Positions 45,968 to 55,696 of a stretch of 64,000 bases of DNA are shown here, piece by piece. The DNA comes from Gordonia sp. ABSL11-1. Lineage in GTDB: Bacteria; Actinomycetota; Actinomycetes; Mycobacteriales; Mycobacteriaceae. The stretch is taken from positions 1-64,000 of the forward strand of contig NZ_JASXSI010000007.1 of NCBI RefSeq assembly GCF_030315685.1, read 5' to 3'. How positions within the stretch are numbered: position 1 is the stretch's first letter; the number at the start of each line of letters is the position of its first letter. The notes under the pieces were generated by a model, which was not told where the DNA came from, did no database searches, and was given only the letters and a program-made list of their open reading frames with translations. A program made the translations under genes and the position numbers.

Positions 45968-46426
45968 CTAGCCGACGCTGTTCACGTCGAACGTCAGCAG
46001 TGCGTACGTACCCAGGACCAGCACCAAGATCATCGAGATGCCCAGCAGGACATTGAGCCAAAACCGCGTGGAGTCCTTGCGCGAGTAGTCCGCGATGACT
46101 GTGCGCACGCCATTGCCGCCGTGCAGCTGGGCGAGCCACAGCATGGAGAGATCCCAGATCTGCCAGAAGGGTTCACGCCAGCGCGCCGCCACGAAGGAGG
46201 CGTCGATGCGGTGCACGCCGTCGTCCCACGCCAGCATGATGAACATGTGGCCGATGGTCAGGATGATCAGTGCCAGGCCGGAGAAGCGCATGAACAGCCA
46301 TGCGTACTTCTCGAAGTTGCCGCCCTTGCGCATGCGCGGCGAGCGCGGGTTGTCCAGGCTGGCCGGGCGGTCGTACTGGGTACCCAGCGTCTTGGCGACA
46401 CCCGGAGTTGCTTGCGATGCAGTCAT
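45968..46426 (-). CDS. sdhD: succinate dehydrogenase membrane anchor subunit D
   Basis: A 152-residue anchor with three helices (about 43-66, 88-105 and 124-146). The conserved region FSGLALIILTIGHMFIMLAWDDGVHRID supplies haem/quinone-site histidines, and VIADYSRKDSTRFW precedes the last helix. It sits 10 bases after sdhC. Together they anchor SdhAB and reduce menaquinone. Confidence 0.92.
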   Translation of the reverse strand: MTASQATPGVAKTLGTQYDRPASLDNPRSPRMRKGGNFEKYAWLFMRFSGLALIILTIGHMFIMLAWDDGVHRIDASFVAARWREPFWQIWDLSMLWLAQLHGGNGVRTVIADYSRKDSTRFWLNVLLGISMILVLVLGTYALLTFDVNSVG

Positions 46427-46436
46427 CAGGTGCCTC

Positions 46437-46844
46437 CTAGAACGAGTGGGTGATCAGGATCTGCAGCAGACGGATCGCCGCCGCGCCGAACACGACCACG
46501 AAGATGGTGAGGATCACCCACAGCATCTGTCGCTGGTACTTGGGACCCTTGGACCAGAAGTCGACGAGGATGATCCGCACCCCGTTCAGCGCGTGGTAGA
46601 GCACGCAGGCGACGAGGGCGATCTCCATCAAGCCGATGAGGGGGGTCTTGTAGGTCTCGATGATCTCCGAATACTTGTTCGGGTCGATCCGGATGACGGC
46701 GGTGTCCAGCACGTGGACGAACAGGAAGAAGAAGATGGTGACACCGGTGATGCGGTGGAGCACCCACGACCACATGCCTGGGTCGCCGCGATACAGGGAG
46801 CGTTTGCGCACCGGCTCGGGTGCTACCTCGGTCGGGGTGCTCAT
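46437..46844 (-). CDS. sdhC: succinate dehydrogenase cytochrome b556 subunit C
   Basis: A 135-residue, three-helix anchor subunit. The motif MWSWVLHRITGVTIFFFLFVHV contains the Ser/Arg of the quinone site and a haem-ligand histidine; LYHALNGVRIILVDF is the conserved second block. ATG 46844 has GGAGG 11 bases upstream. It is the first gene of the operon, and the 224-base gap to the divergent cdd gene carries an IdeR-like box. Confidence 0.92.
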   Translation of the reverse strand: MSTPTEVAPEPVRKRSLYRGDPGMWSWVLHRITGVTIFFFLFVHVLDTAVIRIDPNKYSEIIETYKTPLIGLMEIALVACVLYHALNGVRIILVDFWSKGPKYQRQMLWVILTIFVVVFGAAAIRLLQILITHSF

Positions 46845-46989
46845 CAGGGAATTGGCCTCCAACAGCGTCGATGGATGTGCCGAGTCGGCATTATCTGGCT
46901 CGGCCGTGGACCCATGGAAGAGACTTTAAACCTATGCTGAGCCGCACAGTAAATTGCCCGAACCGATCTGGGCGACAAGTGATCTCGAC

Positions 46990-47024
46990 TTAGGTTTGCC
47001 TTACCAAGTTTTGTGATGGTAAGG
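46990..47024. promoter_or_regulatory. IdeR-like box and inverted repeat between sdhC and cdd
   Basis: TTAGGTTTGCCTTACCAAG (46990-47008) matches the IdeR consensus at 14 of 19 positions. It overlaps an inverted repeat with perfect 8-base arms, CCTTACCA (46999-47006) and TGGTAAGG (47017-47024). Iron-dependent control of the iron-rich SDH operon is plausible; the site is 146 bases from sdhC and 45 from cdd, so its target is uncertain. Confidence 0.5.
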
Positions 47025-47068
47025 GATGTCACATCCTGCTCGCCCGTACCGATGGGGAGGAGCTCTCC

Positions 47069-47470
47069 GTGAGCGCCGAAGTGGACTGGAATCTGTTGCG
47101 CGACAACGCACAATCGATGATCGCGCGAGCCTATGCGCCCTACTCCGGGTTTCCGGTGGGCGCGGCGGGCCTACTCGACGACGGACGGGTCGTCCTGGGT
47201 TGCAATGTGGAAAATGTCTCATACGGACTCGGCATCTGTGCCGAGGTGGCACTGGTCGCGCACCTCGTCGGAACGGGCGGTGGGCGGCTCGTCGCGGTGT
47301 CGGTCTGCGATGCCCGTGGCGAGGTGCTGATGCCGTGCGGACGATGCCGTCAGGTGCTGCTCGAACACGGCGGGAACGGACTGGCGGTCGACCATCGGTC
47401 GGCGCCGACGACGCTCGGCGCGCTGTTGCCCGACGCGTTCGGTCCCGACGATCTGGAGGCGACCCGGTGA
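47069..47470 (+). CDS. cdd: cytidine deaminase
   Basis: A 133-residue tetrameric-type deaminase converting cytidine to uridine. The zinc-site blocks are GCNVENVSYGLGICAEVAL (Cys and catalytic Glu) and MPCGRCRQVLLE (two Cys). The N-terminal AYAPYSGFPVGAAGL is typical. It begins with GTG 47069 after GGGGAGG. It is the first of three overlapping salvage genes (cdd-deoA-add), the M. tuberculosis Rv3315c-Rv3313c arrangement. Confidence 0.95.
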   Translation: MSAEVDWNLLRDNAQSMIARAYAPYSGFPVGAAGLLDDGRVVLGCNVENVSYGLGICAEVALVAHLVGTGGGRLVAVSVCDARGEVLMPCGRCRQVLLEHGGNGLAVDHRSAPTTLGALLPDAFGPDDLEATR

Positions 47471-48798
47471 CCTCCAACACCTCCGACGCCGAGATCATCG
47501 ACACGATCGGCGTGATCCGGACCAAGCGCGACGGCGGCGAGCTCAGCGATGCGCAGATCGACTGGGTCGTCGATCGCTACGCGCGCTCGGCAGGGTATGT
47601 CGCGGACGAGCAGATGTCGGCCCTGCTCATGGCGATCGTGCTCCGCGGCATGACCCGTCGGGAGATCGCCCGGTGGACCCAGGCGATGATCGACAGCGGC
47701 CGTCGGATGGACTTCTCCGGCCTCCGGCGCGACGGGCGGCCGATGATCACCGTCGACAAACACTCCACCGGGGGTGTGGGGGACAAGATCACGTTGCCGC
47801 TCGCGCCGCTCGTCGCGTCCTACGGTGTCGCCGTTCCGCAACTCTCCGGACGTGGCCTCGGGCACACCGGCGGGACTCTCGACAAACTCGAGTCCATCCC
47901 CGGGTGGCGGGCTGACGTGGGGCCGGACGAGATGTCCGCGCAGCTCGAGAGCGTGGGTGCGGTGATCTGCGCCGCCGGTGGTGATCTGGCGCCCGCGGAC
48001 CGTCGCCTGTACGCGCTGCGGGATGTCACCGGAACTGTCGAGTCGATACCGCTGCTGGCCAGTTCGATCATGTCCAAGAAGATCGCGGAGGGCACCGGCG
48101 CCCTGGTCCTCGACGTGAAGTTCGGGAGCGGTGCGTTTCTGAAGTCGGAACCGGAGAGCCGCGAGCTCGCGGAGACGATGGTCGCCCTGGGCGAGGCCGC
48201 CGGGGTGCGGACCCGCGCGCTGCTCACCGACATGAATGTCCCTCTGGGGCTCACCGCGGGCAATGCGCTCGAGGTCGCGGAATCGGTGGAGGTCCTGTCC
48301 GGTGGCGGTCCCGACGACGTCGTCGAACTGACCCTGGCCCTGGCCCGGGAGATGCTCGACGCCGCGGGACTTCGCGATGTCGATCCCGCCGACCATCTCA
48401 CCGGCGGGCAGGCGATGGACACATGGCGGCAGATGATCCGCGCGCAGGGGGGCGACCCGGACGCGCCGCTGCCGCAGGCGCCGCACACCGACACCGTCGT
48501 CGCGGACGGCGACGGCGTGGTGATCGGGCTGGATGCGATGGCCGTCGGTCTCGGCGCCTGGCGACTGGGTGCGGGTCGTGCCGTGCCCGGTGAGGCCGTA
48601 CAGGCCGAGGCGGGGATCACGATGCATGCCAAGCCCGGCGATCGGGTGCGCGCCGGCGACGTGCTGTTCACCCTGCACACCAGAACGCCCGAACGGTTCG
48701 CGGCGGCACGGGCGGCGCTCGCCTCTGCGGTCTCGCTCGGTGACGCGCGACGCGAGCGCGCGCCGCTGATCACCGACCGCGTTACCGTCGGAACATGA
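47467..48798 (+). CDS. deoA: thymidine phosphorylase
   Basis: A 443-residue pyrimidine-nucleoside phosphorylase that splits thymidine or deoxyuridine into base and deoxyribose-1-phosphate. Signatures are [19 protein letters not shown] (phosphate site), [20 protein letters not shown] (family pattern) and [12 protein letters not shown]. The C-terminal domain has [21 protein letters not shown] 47467 overlaps the cdd stop; the longer upstream frame is a shadow over cdd. Confidence 0.95.
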   Translation: MTSNTSDAEIIDTIGVIRTKRDGGELSDAQIDWVVDRYARSAGYVADEQMSALLMAIVLRGMTRREIARWTQAMIDSGRRMDFSGLRRDGRPMITVDKHSTGGVGDKITLPLAPLVASYGVAVPQLSGRGLGHTGGTLDKLESIPGWRADVGPDEMSAQLESVGAVICAAGGDLAPADRRLYALRDVTGTVESIPLLASSIMSKKIAEGTGALVLDVKFGSGAFLKSEPESRELAETMVALGEAAGVRTRALLTDMNVPLGLTAGNALEVAESVEVLSGGGPDDVVELTLALAREMLDAAGLRDVDPADHLTGGQAMDTWRQMIRAQGGDPDAPLPQAPHTDTVVADGDGVVIGLDAMAVGLGAWRLGAGRAVPGEAVQAEAGITMHAKPGDRVRAGDVLFTLHTRTPERFAAARAALASAVSLGDARRERAPLITDRVTVGT

Positions 48799-49928
48799 CG
48801 ATGACTGTCACGCCCGCCGGCCGACCCTTGGACCTGCCGAACATCCGGCTCGCGCCGAAGGTACTGCTGCACGATCACCTCGACGGCGGACTACGACCCG
48901 CGACGATCCTCGAACTGGCTCGCGAGGTCGGGTATTCGGAGTTGCCGGCCGACGACGCGGAGTCACTCGCCGGGTGGTTCCGCGACGCCGCCGACAGCGG
49001 TTCGCTCGATCGCTACCTGGAGACCTTCGCGCACACCGTCGCGGTCATGCAGACACCCTCGGCCCTCGCGCGGGTCGCGCGCGAATGCGTCGAGGATCTC
49101 GCCGAGGACGGGGTGGTGTACGCCGAGATCCGTTATGCGCCCGAGCAGCACCTCGCGCGCGGACTGACCCTCGACGAGGTGGTCGAGGCCGTGCTCGCGG
49201 GATTCTCCGAGGGCGAGGCGCAGGCTCGGGCCCAGGGGCGCCCGATCATCGTGCGGTGCCTGGTCACCGCTATGCGTCACGCCGCCCGGTCGCGGGAGAT
49301 CGCCGAGCTGGCGGTCCGCTATCGCGACGAGGGTGTCGTCGGCTTCGACATCGCTGGTGCCGAGGCGGGGCATCCGCCGACCCGACACCTCGACGCCTTC
49401 GAGTTCATGCGAGCGAACAACGCGCACTTTACGATTCACGCAGGTGAGGCCTTCGGGCTGCCGTCGATCCACGAGGCGCTCGCGTTCTGCGGTACCGACC
49501 GACTCGGTCACGGCGTGCGTGTCATCGACGACATCACCCTGCCGGAGGGTGTCGATCTCGCGGCGGAGAGCTTCGTTGGTGCCGAACTCGGCCAGATCGC
49601 CGATCTCGTGCGCGACAACAGGATTCCGCTCGAACTCTGCCCGAGCTCGAACGTACAGACGGGGGCGGTGGCCTCGATCGCCGAGCATCCGTTCAACGTG
49701 TTGGCGCGCCTGCGATTCCGGGTCACGGTCAACACCGACAACCGGCTCATGAGCGACACGACGATGAGCAAGGAGTTCTATCGGCTCGCCCAGCAGTTCG
49801 GCTACGGCTGGGCGGACTTCGAACGGTTCACCGTCAATGCCATGAAGTCGGCCTTCATCCACTTCGACGAGCGGCTCGCCCTGATCGACGACGTCATCAA
49901 GCCGGGATACGCGGTGCTGCTCGGCTGA
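48795..49928 (+). CDS. add: adenosine deaminase
   Basis: A 377-residue zinc deaminase converting adenosine to inosine. The HxH metal pair is in [12 protein letters not shown], further ligands are in [25 protein letters not shown] carries the catalytic histidine region, and [13 protein letters not shown] carries the metal Asp. The ATG overlaps the deoA stop by four bases, completing the cdd-deoA-add operon. This is the intact deaminase, a different subtype from the decayed copy at 34246-34802. Confidence 0.95.
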   Translation: MTMTVTPAGRPLDLPNIRLAPKVLLHDHLDGGLRPATILELAREVGYSELPADDAESLAGWFRDAADSGSLDRYLETFAHTVAVMQTPSALARVARECVEDLAEDGVVYAEIRYAPEQHLARGLTLDEVVEAVLAGFSEGEAQARAQGRPIIVRCLVTAMRHAARSREIAELAVRYRDEGVVGFDIAGAEAGHPPTRHLDAFEFMRANNAHFTIHAGEAFGLPSIHEALAFCGTDRLGHGVRVIDDITLPEGVDLAAESFVGAELGQIADLVRDNRIPLELCPSSNVQTGAVASIAEHPFNVLARLRFRVTVNTDNRLMSDTTMSKEFYRLAQQFGYGWADFERFTVNAMKSAFIHFDERLALIDDVIKPGYAVLLG

Positions 49929-49932
49929 GGCG

Positions 49933-51234
49933 TCAGGACTTCTTGACGAGCCGGGCCTCGAAGTCGTGGACGAGTGCTCGCCAGGCCTCGGACTCGTTCT
50001 CGAACGGCGGACTCGGTGCCATCCGCTTCGGATCGGGATTGATCGCGTAGTCGACGAACCAGCCGAGCGGGGTGGTCGAGCCGAGCGCCTCGTTGACCGA
50101 GTCGTCGTCTGCGTAGTCGGCGGCGTCGGTGAGCAATTCGACGGCGAGGTCGAGCTGGTTGCGGTCCATCCGGCGGGGTCCGTCGGCGATGTCGTCGACC
50201 AGACCCGGCAGGACGTACACGTTGTCGTCGATGACGTCGAACTCGAGTGAGCCGTCGGTGGCGCCGGTGCGCACCTCGTCGAACGTCGACACGTCGGCGA
50301 GATCGTGGTCGTCGTCGTCGGCGAGGAAACGGCTCAGCGATCGAGACGAACCGAACACGAAGATCTTCCCGTTGTTCCCCAGGAAGACCGGGTCGTCGCC
50401 GAGATAGCAACGCAGCGATAGGTATTCGCCGTCGCTGGTGACGATCCGGATCGGGTCGATACCGACACCCGCCCAGAAGTCGTCGTCATCGATATCGTCG
50501 TCGATCTCGTCGTCGTGGTCGTCGTCCTCGTCCGAATCGTCGGTGTCGTCGGACCCCTCATCGGACGTGGCCGCTGCGGCACCCTCGACGAGTTCGATGT
50601 CGTCGTCGGCCGGTTCGTCCTCGTCCTCGGCGGACGCGGCCGCCTCGAGTTCGGCCTCGGCGGTCTCGACGGCTGCCGGGTCGACCTTCGGGGTGGAGAT
50701 GACGTCGTCGATCGCGTCGATCACGTCATCCCAGTGCTTGGCGATCAACCGGCCGATCCGCACCCACAGGTCGACGCCCTCGCGGCCGACGAAGTTGCGG
50801 GTGCCGGTCGTGACCGCACCGAGGATGGGATTGCCGTTGAAGAACTTCGTGATGACCGTGAGTTCGCAGACCTCGCCCAGGATGCGCACGATCTCGAGAG
50901 CATCCTCGAGTTCGGCGATGACCTCGGGCGACGGGTCCTCGGCGGCCAGCTCCGGCACTCCGACGAGGTCGTAGGAGTGGCGGTCGTCGGGCACCAGTTC
51001 GTCGGCCTGCAGCCCGACGACGGTCTCCCACGCCGGATGCTCCACGAGATCGTTGTCGTCGTCGTTGCGGATGAACGCCGCCAGCTCGGCCACCCCGGGG
51101 AAGCCGTAGAGATCCTCGTCGAGGCCGAGGAATGCCTCCCACTCGTCGTCACCTTCACGCCACCGGGGTGCCCAGAGGGTGAAGATGTTTCCGTCGGTGA
51201 GTCCGAGCTCGATGGGGACGATGTCTCCGGCCAT
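49933..51234 (-). CDS. acidic conserved protein of the Rv3311 type, unknown function
   Basis: A 433-residue protein. The N-terminal domain (about 1-185; VPIELGLTDGNIFTLWAPRW, then FLGLDEDLYGFPGVAELAAF) is separated by a very acidic low-complexity linker (about 195-260, runs of Asp/Glu) from a C-terminal domain (FWAGVGIDPIRIVTSDGEYL, then FLGNNGKIFVFGSSRSL). The two flanking domains share a similar layout, as if duplicated. It matches the conserved hypothetical between add and upp in M. tuberculosis (Rv3311), sometimes labelled primosomal protein without support. No catalytic motif is visible; the start is ATG 51234. Confidence 0.75.
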   Translation of the reverse strand: MAGDIVPIELGLTDGNIFTLWAPRWREGDDEWEAFLGLDEDLYGFPGVAELAAFIRNDDDNDLVEHPAWETVVGLQADELVPDDRHSYDLVGVPELAAEDPSPEVIAELEDALEIVRILGEVCELTVITKFFNGNPILGAVTTGTRNFVGREGVDLWVRIGRLIAKHWDDVIDAIDDVISTPKVDPAAVETAEAELEAAASAEDEDEPADDDIELVEGAAAATSDEGSDDTDDSDEDDDHDDEIDDDIDDDDFWAGVGIDPIRIVTSDGEYLSLRCYLGDDPVFLGNNGKIFVFGSSRSLSRFLADDDDHDLADVSTFDEVRTGATDGSLEFDVIDDNVYVLPGLVDDIADGPRRMDRNQLDLAVELLTDAADYADDDSVNEALGSTTPLGWFVDYAINPDPKRMAPSPPFENESEAWRALVHDFEARLVKKS

Positions 51235-51320
51235 GAGGACACAGCGTACTGATCGGATCTGTGAACTCGGGTGGCGGGCCTGCGACCAGACGATGAACGC
51301 CGTGGGATCGCGGCCCGGAC

Positions 51321-52256
51321 TCATCGTGGACGGAAGAATCCCTGGAAGCCCTGACCGGCGTTGGTGGTGCGCAACGGTGAGGTCTGGACCGGGTTGCCGG
51401 CCTCCACGAGCTGGTCGTTCCCGATGTACATCGCCACGTGGCCATCCCACACCGCGAGATCGCCGGGCATCAGGTCTCCTTGGCTCACCGGCACCCCGGC
51501 GGTGTCCTGATCCTGCGCCAGCCGGGGGAGCTCCAGACCCGCCTGACGATAGGACCACTGGGTGAACCCGCTGCAGTCGAAACCATTCGGCGTGGTGCCG
51601 CCCCACACATAGGGCACGCCGCGCTGGCTGAGCGCGGCCTCGACGGCCTTGGCGGCCCGTTCGTTCGGGGCGTACGCGACCGACCCGTCCGGAAGCCTGA
51701 CCGGGATGCCGCCGGCGACCGGATCCGGCGAGAGCCGCGAGACGTCGGCAGGCGCCTCGGTGCGCCCGAGGCTCATCATGCGGTCGGTGTCGGTCCGCAG
51801 GTCGGTCTGCGTACGCGCGACGATCTGCATGCCGCGACCGATGTGGTCGAGGGCGATGGGCAGGATCATCGAGATCCCCTGCGGTGTGAACAGGGTCGGT
51901 CCGAGTGCTGCGGCGATGCGTTCGAACGAGTCGATGAGTGCCCCGAGCTGGTCGGCGGCCACCTTGACCTTGACGCCTGCCTGCTCGATGAGCGTGGCGA
52001 TCTCGGCGCTGTCGTCGGCCACGTCCGCGACAGCGGTGCGGTCTCGACCGGCGGTCCGGGAGGCCGCGTCGGCACCGGTGCCGCGCCATTGCGCGGCGAC
52101 GCGATCGGTCGCGGCCGACGACGTCTGCCGGATCTCTTCGAGTTGTGGGGTCGCCGTGCGCAGGCGGTCGGCGGGGTTGTCCGGTGGCAGCACACCGGTC
52201 CCGAGGGCGGTGATCATGATGCGCAGCGGTGCGATGAGGATGTCGATCGTCAGCAT
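51321..52256 (-). CDS. NlpC/P60 (C40) peptidoglycan peptidase with WXG100-like N-terminal helices
   Basis: A 311-residue protein. Residues 1-170 are mostly helical (AADQLGALIDSFERIAAAL), resembling an ESX-type helical region. The C-terminal NlpC/P60 domain has the catalytic Cys in PNGFDCSGFTQWSYRQAG, His in AVWDGHVAMYIGN, and a third polar residue near LVEAGNPVQTSPL. It should cleave D-Glu-diaminopimelate peptide bonds. There is no Sec signal. Its ATG overlaps the stop of the small ESX-target gene by one base, so export through a type VII system together with that protein is plausible. Confidence 0.84.
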   Translation of the reverse strand: MLTIDILIAPLRIMITALGTGVLPPDNPADRLRTATPQLEEIRQTSSAATDRVAAQWRGTGADAASRTAGRDRTAVADVADDSAEIATLIEQAGVKVKVAADQLGALIDSFERIAAALGPTLFTPQGISMILPIALDHIGRGMQIVARTQTDLRTDTDRMMSLGRTEAPADVSRLSPDPVAGGIPVRLPDGSVAYAPNERAAKAVEAALSQRGVPYVWGGTTPNGFDCSGFTQWSYRQAGLELPRLAQDQDTAGVPVSQGDLMPGDLAVWDGHVAMYIGNDQLVEAGNPVQTSPLRTTNAGQGFQGFFRPR

Positions 52257-52582
52257 CAGAGTGACAGCTCCCGATCGGGTGCCGACGACCGCAGGGCGGC
52301 AGCGGCGGAGTCGTCGGATTCGGTGTAGCGGTCGTCGGCCGCGCGGGTGGCGCGAGCCTGATCCGCGTGGCGCGCGGCGACGGTGTCGAGCCGACGGGAG
52401 CGTCCGTCGAGCACGAACGCGGTGGCGGCCAGGAAGTCGGCGCCGATGACGCCGAAGGTCGGCGTGAGCTCGCCGACCTCACCTCTCTGGTGGGCGGCCT
52501 GGGTGCGCAGTTCGTCGGCGGCGACGTGTTGGGCACGCGCATAGGCGGACAACGCGGGGGAGTGGGCGGTTACCTCGGTCAT
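52256..52582 (-). CDS. small helical type VII secretion target protein (WXG100/DUF2580-like)
   Basis: A 108-residue, all-helical, Ala-rich protein ([39 protein letters not shown], then [23 protein letters not shown]). Length, helical hairpin and a late D/Y-containing signal-like stretch resemble EspC/DUF2580-type ESX targets. It is translationally coupled to the NlpC/P60 gene, which suggests the two are co-secreted or form a dimer. The start is ATG 52582; a longer in-frame start would run towards the divergent upp. Confidence 0.68.
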   Translation of the reverse strand: MTEVTAHSPALSAYARAQHVAADELRTQAAHQRGEVGELTPTFGVIGADFLAATAFVLDGRSRRLDTVAARHADQARATRAADDRYTESDDSAAAALRSSAPDRELSL

Positions 52583-52632
52583 GTATCTCTGACGCCCGAC
52601 CGACGCGTCTGGTTCCACTTAGGGTGATTCCC

Positions 52633-53256
52633 ATGCAGGTACAGATCGTCGATCATCCGCTGGCCGCCGCCCGGCTCACCACGATGCGCGACAAGCGCAC
52701 CGACAACGCGGGGTTCCGGGCGGCCCTGTCGGACCTCACACAGATGCTCGTGTACGAGGCGCTGGCCGGGGCCCCGAGCGAGACCGTTTCGATCGAGACG
52801 CCGCTGACGGCGGTCGACGGGTCACGGCTGGCGACGCCGCCGCTGTTGGTGCCGGTGCTGCGTGCCGGGCTGGGCATGGTGGAGCAGGCGCACGCGATGG
52901 TGCCCGAGGCGCACGTCGGTTTCGTCGGTGTCGCGCGTGACGAGTCCACCGCGCGGCCGGTGCCCTATCTGGAGTCGCTGCCCGACGATCTGTCCGGACT
53001 GCCGGTGTTCGTCCTCGATCCGATGCTGGCGACCGGTGGGTCGATGCTGCACACCATCGAGTTGCTCATGGCGCGCAAGGCCACCGACATCACCGCGGTC
53101 TGCGTTGTCGCCGCGCCGGAGGGGGTCACCGCGCTCGAGTCGTCAGGCCATCCCGTGCGGTTGGTGGTGGCCGCGGTCGACGAGGGGCTCAACGACGTCG
53201 CCTACATCGTGCCGGGCCTCGGTGATGCCGGCGACCGCCAGTTCGGGCCGCGCTGA
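52633..53256 (+). CDS. upp: uracil phosphoribosyltransferase
   Basis: A 207-residue salvage enzyme making UMP from uracil and PRPP. Its PRPP loop is [15 protein letters not shown], the flexible loop is [14 protein letters not shown], and the uracil-binding C-terminus is [20 protein letters not shown] 52633 has AGGGTG seven bases upstream; an in-frame GTG at 52624 is a weaker alternative. It is divergent from the ESX-target gene across 50 bases. Confidence 0.95.
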   Translation: MQVQIVDHPLAAARLTTMRDKRTDNAGFRAALSDLTQMLVYEALAGAPSETVSIETPLTAVDGSRLATPPLLVPVLRAGLGMVEQAHAMVPEAHVGFVGVARDESTARPVPYLESLPDDLSGLPVFVLDPMLATGGSMLHTIELLMARKATDITAVCVVAAPEGVTALESSGHPVRLVVAAVDEGLNDVAYIVPGLGDAGDRQFGPR

Positions 53257-53269
53257 TCAGCTCGGACGC

Positions 53270-54070
53270 TCAGGCCGCGACGGCTGCCCAGCGGCCATCC
53301 GATCGCCGCACGACGACGGGGTGGTCGAAGCATTCGCTGATGGTCTCCGAGGTGAGTGCGTCGTCGACGAGACCCGCCGCGATCGCCTCGCCGTCCCGAA
53401 GCAGCATGGCGTGACTCGTGCTGGCGGGCAGGTCCTCGAGGTGATGGGTGACCAGCACGCTCGCGAGATCGGGTACCTCGGAACGCAATTGGTCGATGCC
53501 GGTGAGCAGCTTCTCGCGTGCGGCCAAGTCGAGTCCGGTGGCTGGTTCGTCGAGCAGCAGGAGTGCGGGTCGGGGCATGAGTGCGCGTGCGATGAGGGTG
53601 CGGCCGCGCTCGCCCTGGCTCATGACCGGCCACATCGAGTCGCGGCGTGCGGTCATGCCGAGGAGCTCGAGAAGGTCGTCGGCGTGCCGGTGCTCGTCGT
53701 CGGTGTAGGTGTGGCGACGGTCGAGTTCGGGAGTGTTGGTGAGGCCGGTCAGCACGACCTCGTGGGCGGTCAGTGGGACGTCGATGCGCCAGCGCGGGTC
53801 GACGTGCCCGATGTGGGTACGCAGTTCGCGCATGTCCACCCGGCCGAGTCGCTTGCCCAACACATCGACCGTTCCGGTCGTCGGATGTCCGCGCGCCCCG
53901 AGGATCGTCATCAGGGTCGACTTCCCGGCTCCGTTGGGGCCCAGCAGCGCCCAGTGTTCGCCGGGCTGCACCCGCAGGCTCACCTTGTGGAGCAGGGCTC
54001 GCCCGTTGCGGACCACGTCGAGGTCGGTGGCGTCCAGGATCGGATCAGAAACCGTGTGCACGCCGTTCAC
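53270..54070 (-). CDS. ABC transporter ATP-binding protein, orphan
   Basis: A 266-residue single nucleotide-binding domain. It has Walker A LLGPNGAGKSTLMTILG, signature SQGERGRTLIARAL (an SQGE variant of LSGGQ), Walker B LLLLDEPATGLDL and switch histidine VTHHLEDLP. It resembles ModF/iron-type stand-alone ATPases. No permease gene is adjacent. It starts inside the end of the phosphomannomutase gene (GTG 54070, 26-base overlap; GTG 54061 is an alternative), so it is probably expressed with that gene. The substrate is unknown. Confidence 0.84.
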   Translation of the reverse strand: MNGVHTVSDPILDATDLDVVRNGRALLHKVSLRVQPGEHWALLGPNGAGKSTLMTILGARGHPTTGTVDVLGKRLGRVDMRELRTHIGHVDPRWRIDVPLTAHEVVLTGLTNTPELDRRHTYTDDEHRHADDLLELLGMTARRDSMWPVMSQGERGRTLIARALMPRPALLLLDEPATGLDLAAREKLLTGIDQLRSEVPDLASVLVTHHLEDLPASTSHAMLLRDGEAIAAGLVDDALTSETISECFDHPVVVRRSDGRWAAVAA

Positions 54071-55694
54071 CGTATCCAGCGTGCACAGGGAGGGCGTCGG
54101 CGACTGCGCCGGCGACCTCGTGCAGGTGCCTGGTGATGTCCGGAATGTCCGGTGCCGCGGCCGATGCAACGACCTCGATGTAGTACTTCAGCTTCGGCTC
54201 GGTGCCCGAGGGTCGGGCCATCACGCGGACCGTCACGCCATCGGTCGACGTACCGGTCATCTGCAGCGCGTCGGTGCGCAGGGTGTCGTCGCGGGTGGCG
54301 AAGTCGTCGGTCCGGACGGGCACACCTGCGAGCACGGTCGGCGGTGTGCGGCGTAGATCCGCCATCAGCTCGGTGATCTCGTCGAGGTCGGTGACCCTGA
54401 TCGAGCGTTGCGTGGTGACGTGCACGCCGTGCTCGACGGCGAGTTCGTCGAGTGCGCCGGAGAGATCGTCACCGGCGCATCGACGTTCGTGGCAGAGAAG
54501 GGCGGCCACGATGGCGGCGGCGATGCCGTCCTTGTCGCGCACGGCACCGGGATCGACGCAGTGTCCGATGGCCTCCTCGTAGGCGTACAGCAGCGGTTCA
54601 CCCGCGCGGACAAGCCATTTGAAGCCGGTCAGGGTCGTCACGTACCGCGCGCCCATCGAGGTGGCGACCTTCGCCAGGAGTGATCCGGAGACGATCGTGG
54701 CGGCGACGACGGGATCGGCCAGATCGGTGGTCGAGAGCAGATGTCGTCCCAAGAGGGCGCCGGTCTCGTCGCCGGTCAGCATGCGCCAGTGACCGTGCGC
54801 GCGTGTGCCGATCGCGCATCGATCGGCATCGGGGTCCAGGGCGATGGCGAGGTCGGCGTCCACATCGTCGGCGAGGGTCAGTAGTCGGTCGGCGGCGCCG
54901 GGCTCCTCGGGATTGGGGAACCGTACCGTCGGGAAGTCGGGGTCGGGCGCGAACTGATCCGCGACGACATGCACGTCGTCGAATCCGGCGCGGCGCAACG
55001 CGGTCAACGCGGTCGCGCCACCGACGCCGTGCATCGCGGTGAGGGCGATGCGGACGGGGGATCGTTCGACACGTCCGAACCGTCGGTCCAGTCGGTCCAG
55101 ATAGCGGCGGGCATTCAACGAGGCCCGCCAGTCCGACGACACCGGTTGTCGCGCAATGGTTTTTGCCGGCGGCGCGCCGGAGATCAGTGACTCGATCTCC
55201 GCATCGGCCGGCGGGATGAGTTGTGCGCCCCCGGTCAGATACACCTTGTAGCCGTTGTCGGCAGGGGGATTGTGCGACGCGGTGACGGTGACGGCGGCCG
55301 CGGCTCCGAGGTCGCGACAGGCGAACGCGACCAGCGGGGTCGGTGTCGCGCCCGGCAGGGCGACGACATCGAAACCCTGAGCGGCGAGGACTTCGGCTGC
55401 AGCGGTGGCGAACTCGTACGAACCGTGGCGGGCGTCCCGGCCGACGACGACGGTGGCGCCGGCGTTGCCCCGGTCGAGGAGCCATCGTCCGAGGCTCTCG
55501 GTGGCCCGGGTGACGACGGCGACGTTCATCCCGTTCGGGCCCGCCCGGACCGGTCCCCGCAGGCCGGCGGTACCGAAATGCAGAGTGTCGGAGAAACGTT
55601 CGGCGAGGTCGTCGGCGCCGAGCGCGGCCAGCTCACGCCGGGTGCGCGGGTCCGGATCGCCGTCGATCCAGTCGTCGGGTTCGGTCACCGTCAT
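54045..55694 (-). CDS. pmmB: phosphohexomutase (phosphomannomutase/phosphoglucomutase family, PmmB-like)
   Basis: A 549-residue alpha-D-phosphohexomutase. The phosphoserine loop is VTVTASHNPPADNGYKVY, the metal loop DLAIALDPDADRCAIGTR, the sugar-specificity loop AYEEAIGHCVDPG and the phosphate-binding loop VRVMARPSGTEPKLKYY. It moves phosphate between C1 and C6 (or C5 of pentoses). In this salvage cluster it may act as phosphopentomutase on (deoxy)ribose-1-phosphate released by deoA and the nucleoside phosphorylase, which is inference. M. tuberculosis pmmB (Rv3308) has the same neighbours. Confidence 0.9.
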   Translation of the reverse strand: MTVTEPDDWIDGDPDPRTRRELAALGADDLAERFSDTLHFGTAGLRGPVRAGPNGMNVAVVTRATESLGRWLLDRGNAGATVVVGRDARHGSYEFATAAAEVLAAQGFDVVALPGATPTPLVAFACRDLGAAAAVTVTASHNPPADNGYKVYLTGGAQLIPPADAEIESLISGAPPAKTIARQPVSSDWRASLNARRYLDRLDRRFGRVERSPVRIALTAMHGVGGATALTALRRAGFDDVHVVADQFAPDPDFPTVRFPNPEEPGAADRLLTLADDVDADLAIALDPDADRCAIGTRAHGHWRMLTGDETGALLGRHLLSTTDLADPVVAATIVSGSLLAKVATSMGARYVTTLTGFKWLVRAGEPLLYAYEEAIGHCVDPGAVRDKDGIAAAIVAALLCHERRCAGDDLSGALDELAVEHGVHVTTQRSIRVTDLDEITELMADLRRTPPTVLAGVPVRTDDFATRDDTLRTDALQMTGTSTDGVTVRVMARPSGTEPKLKYYIEVVASAAAPDIPDITRHLHEVAGAVADALPVHAGYGERRAHGF

Positions 55695-55696
55695 GG

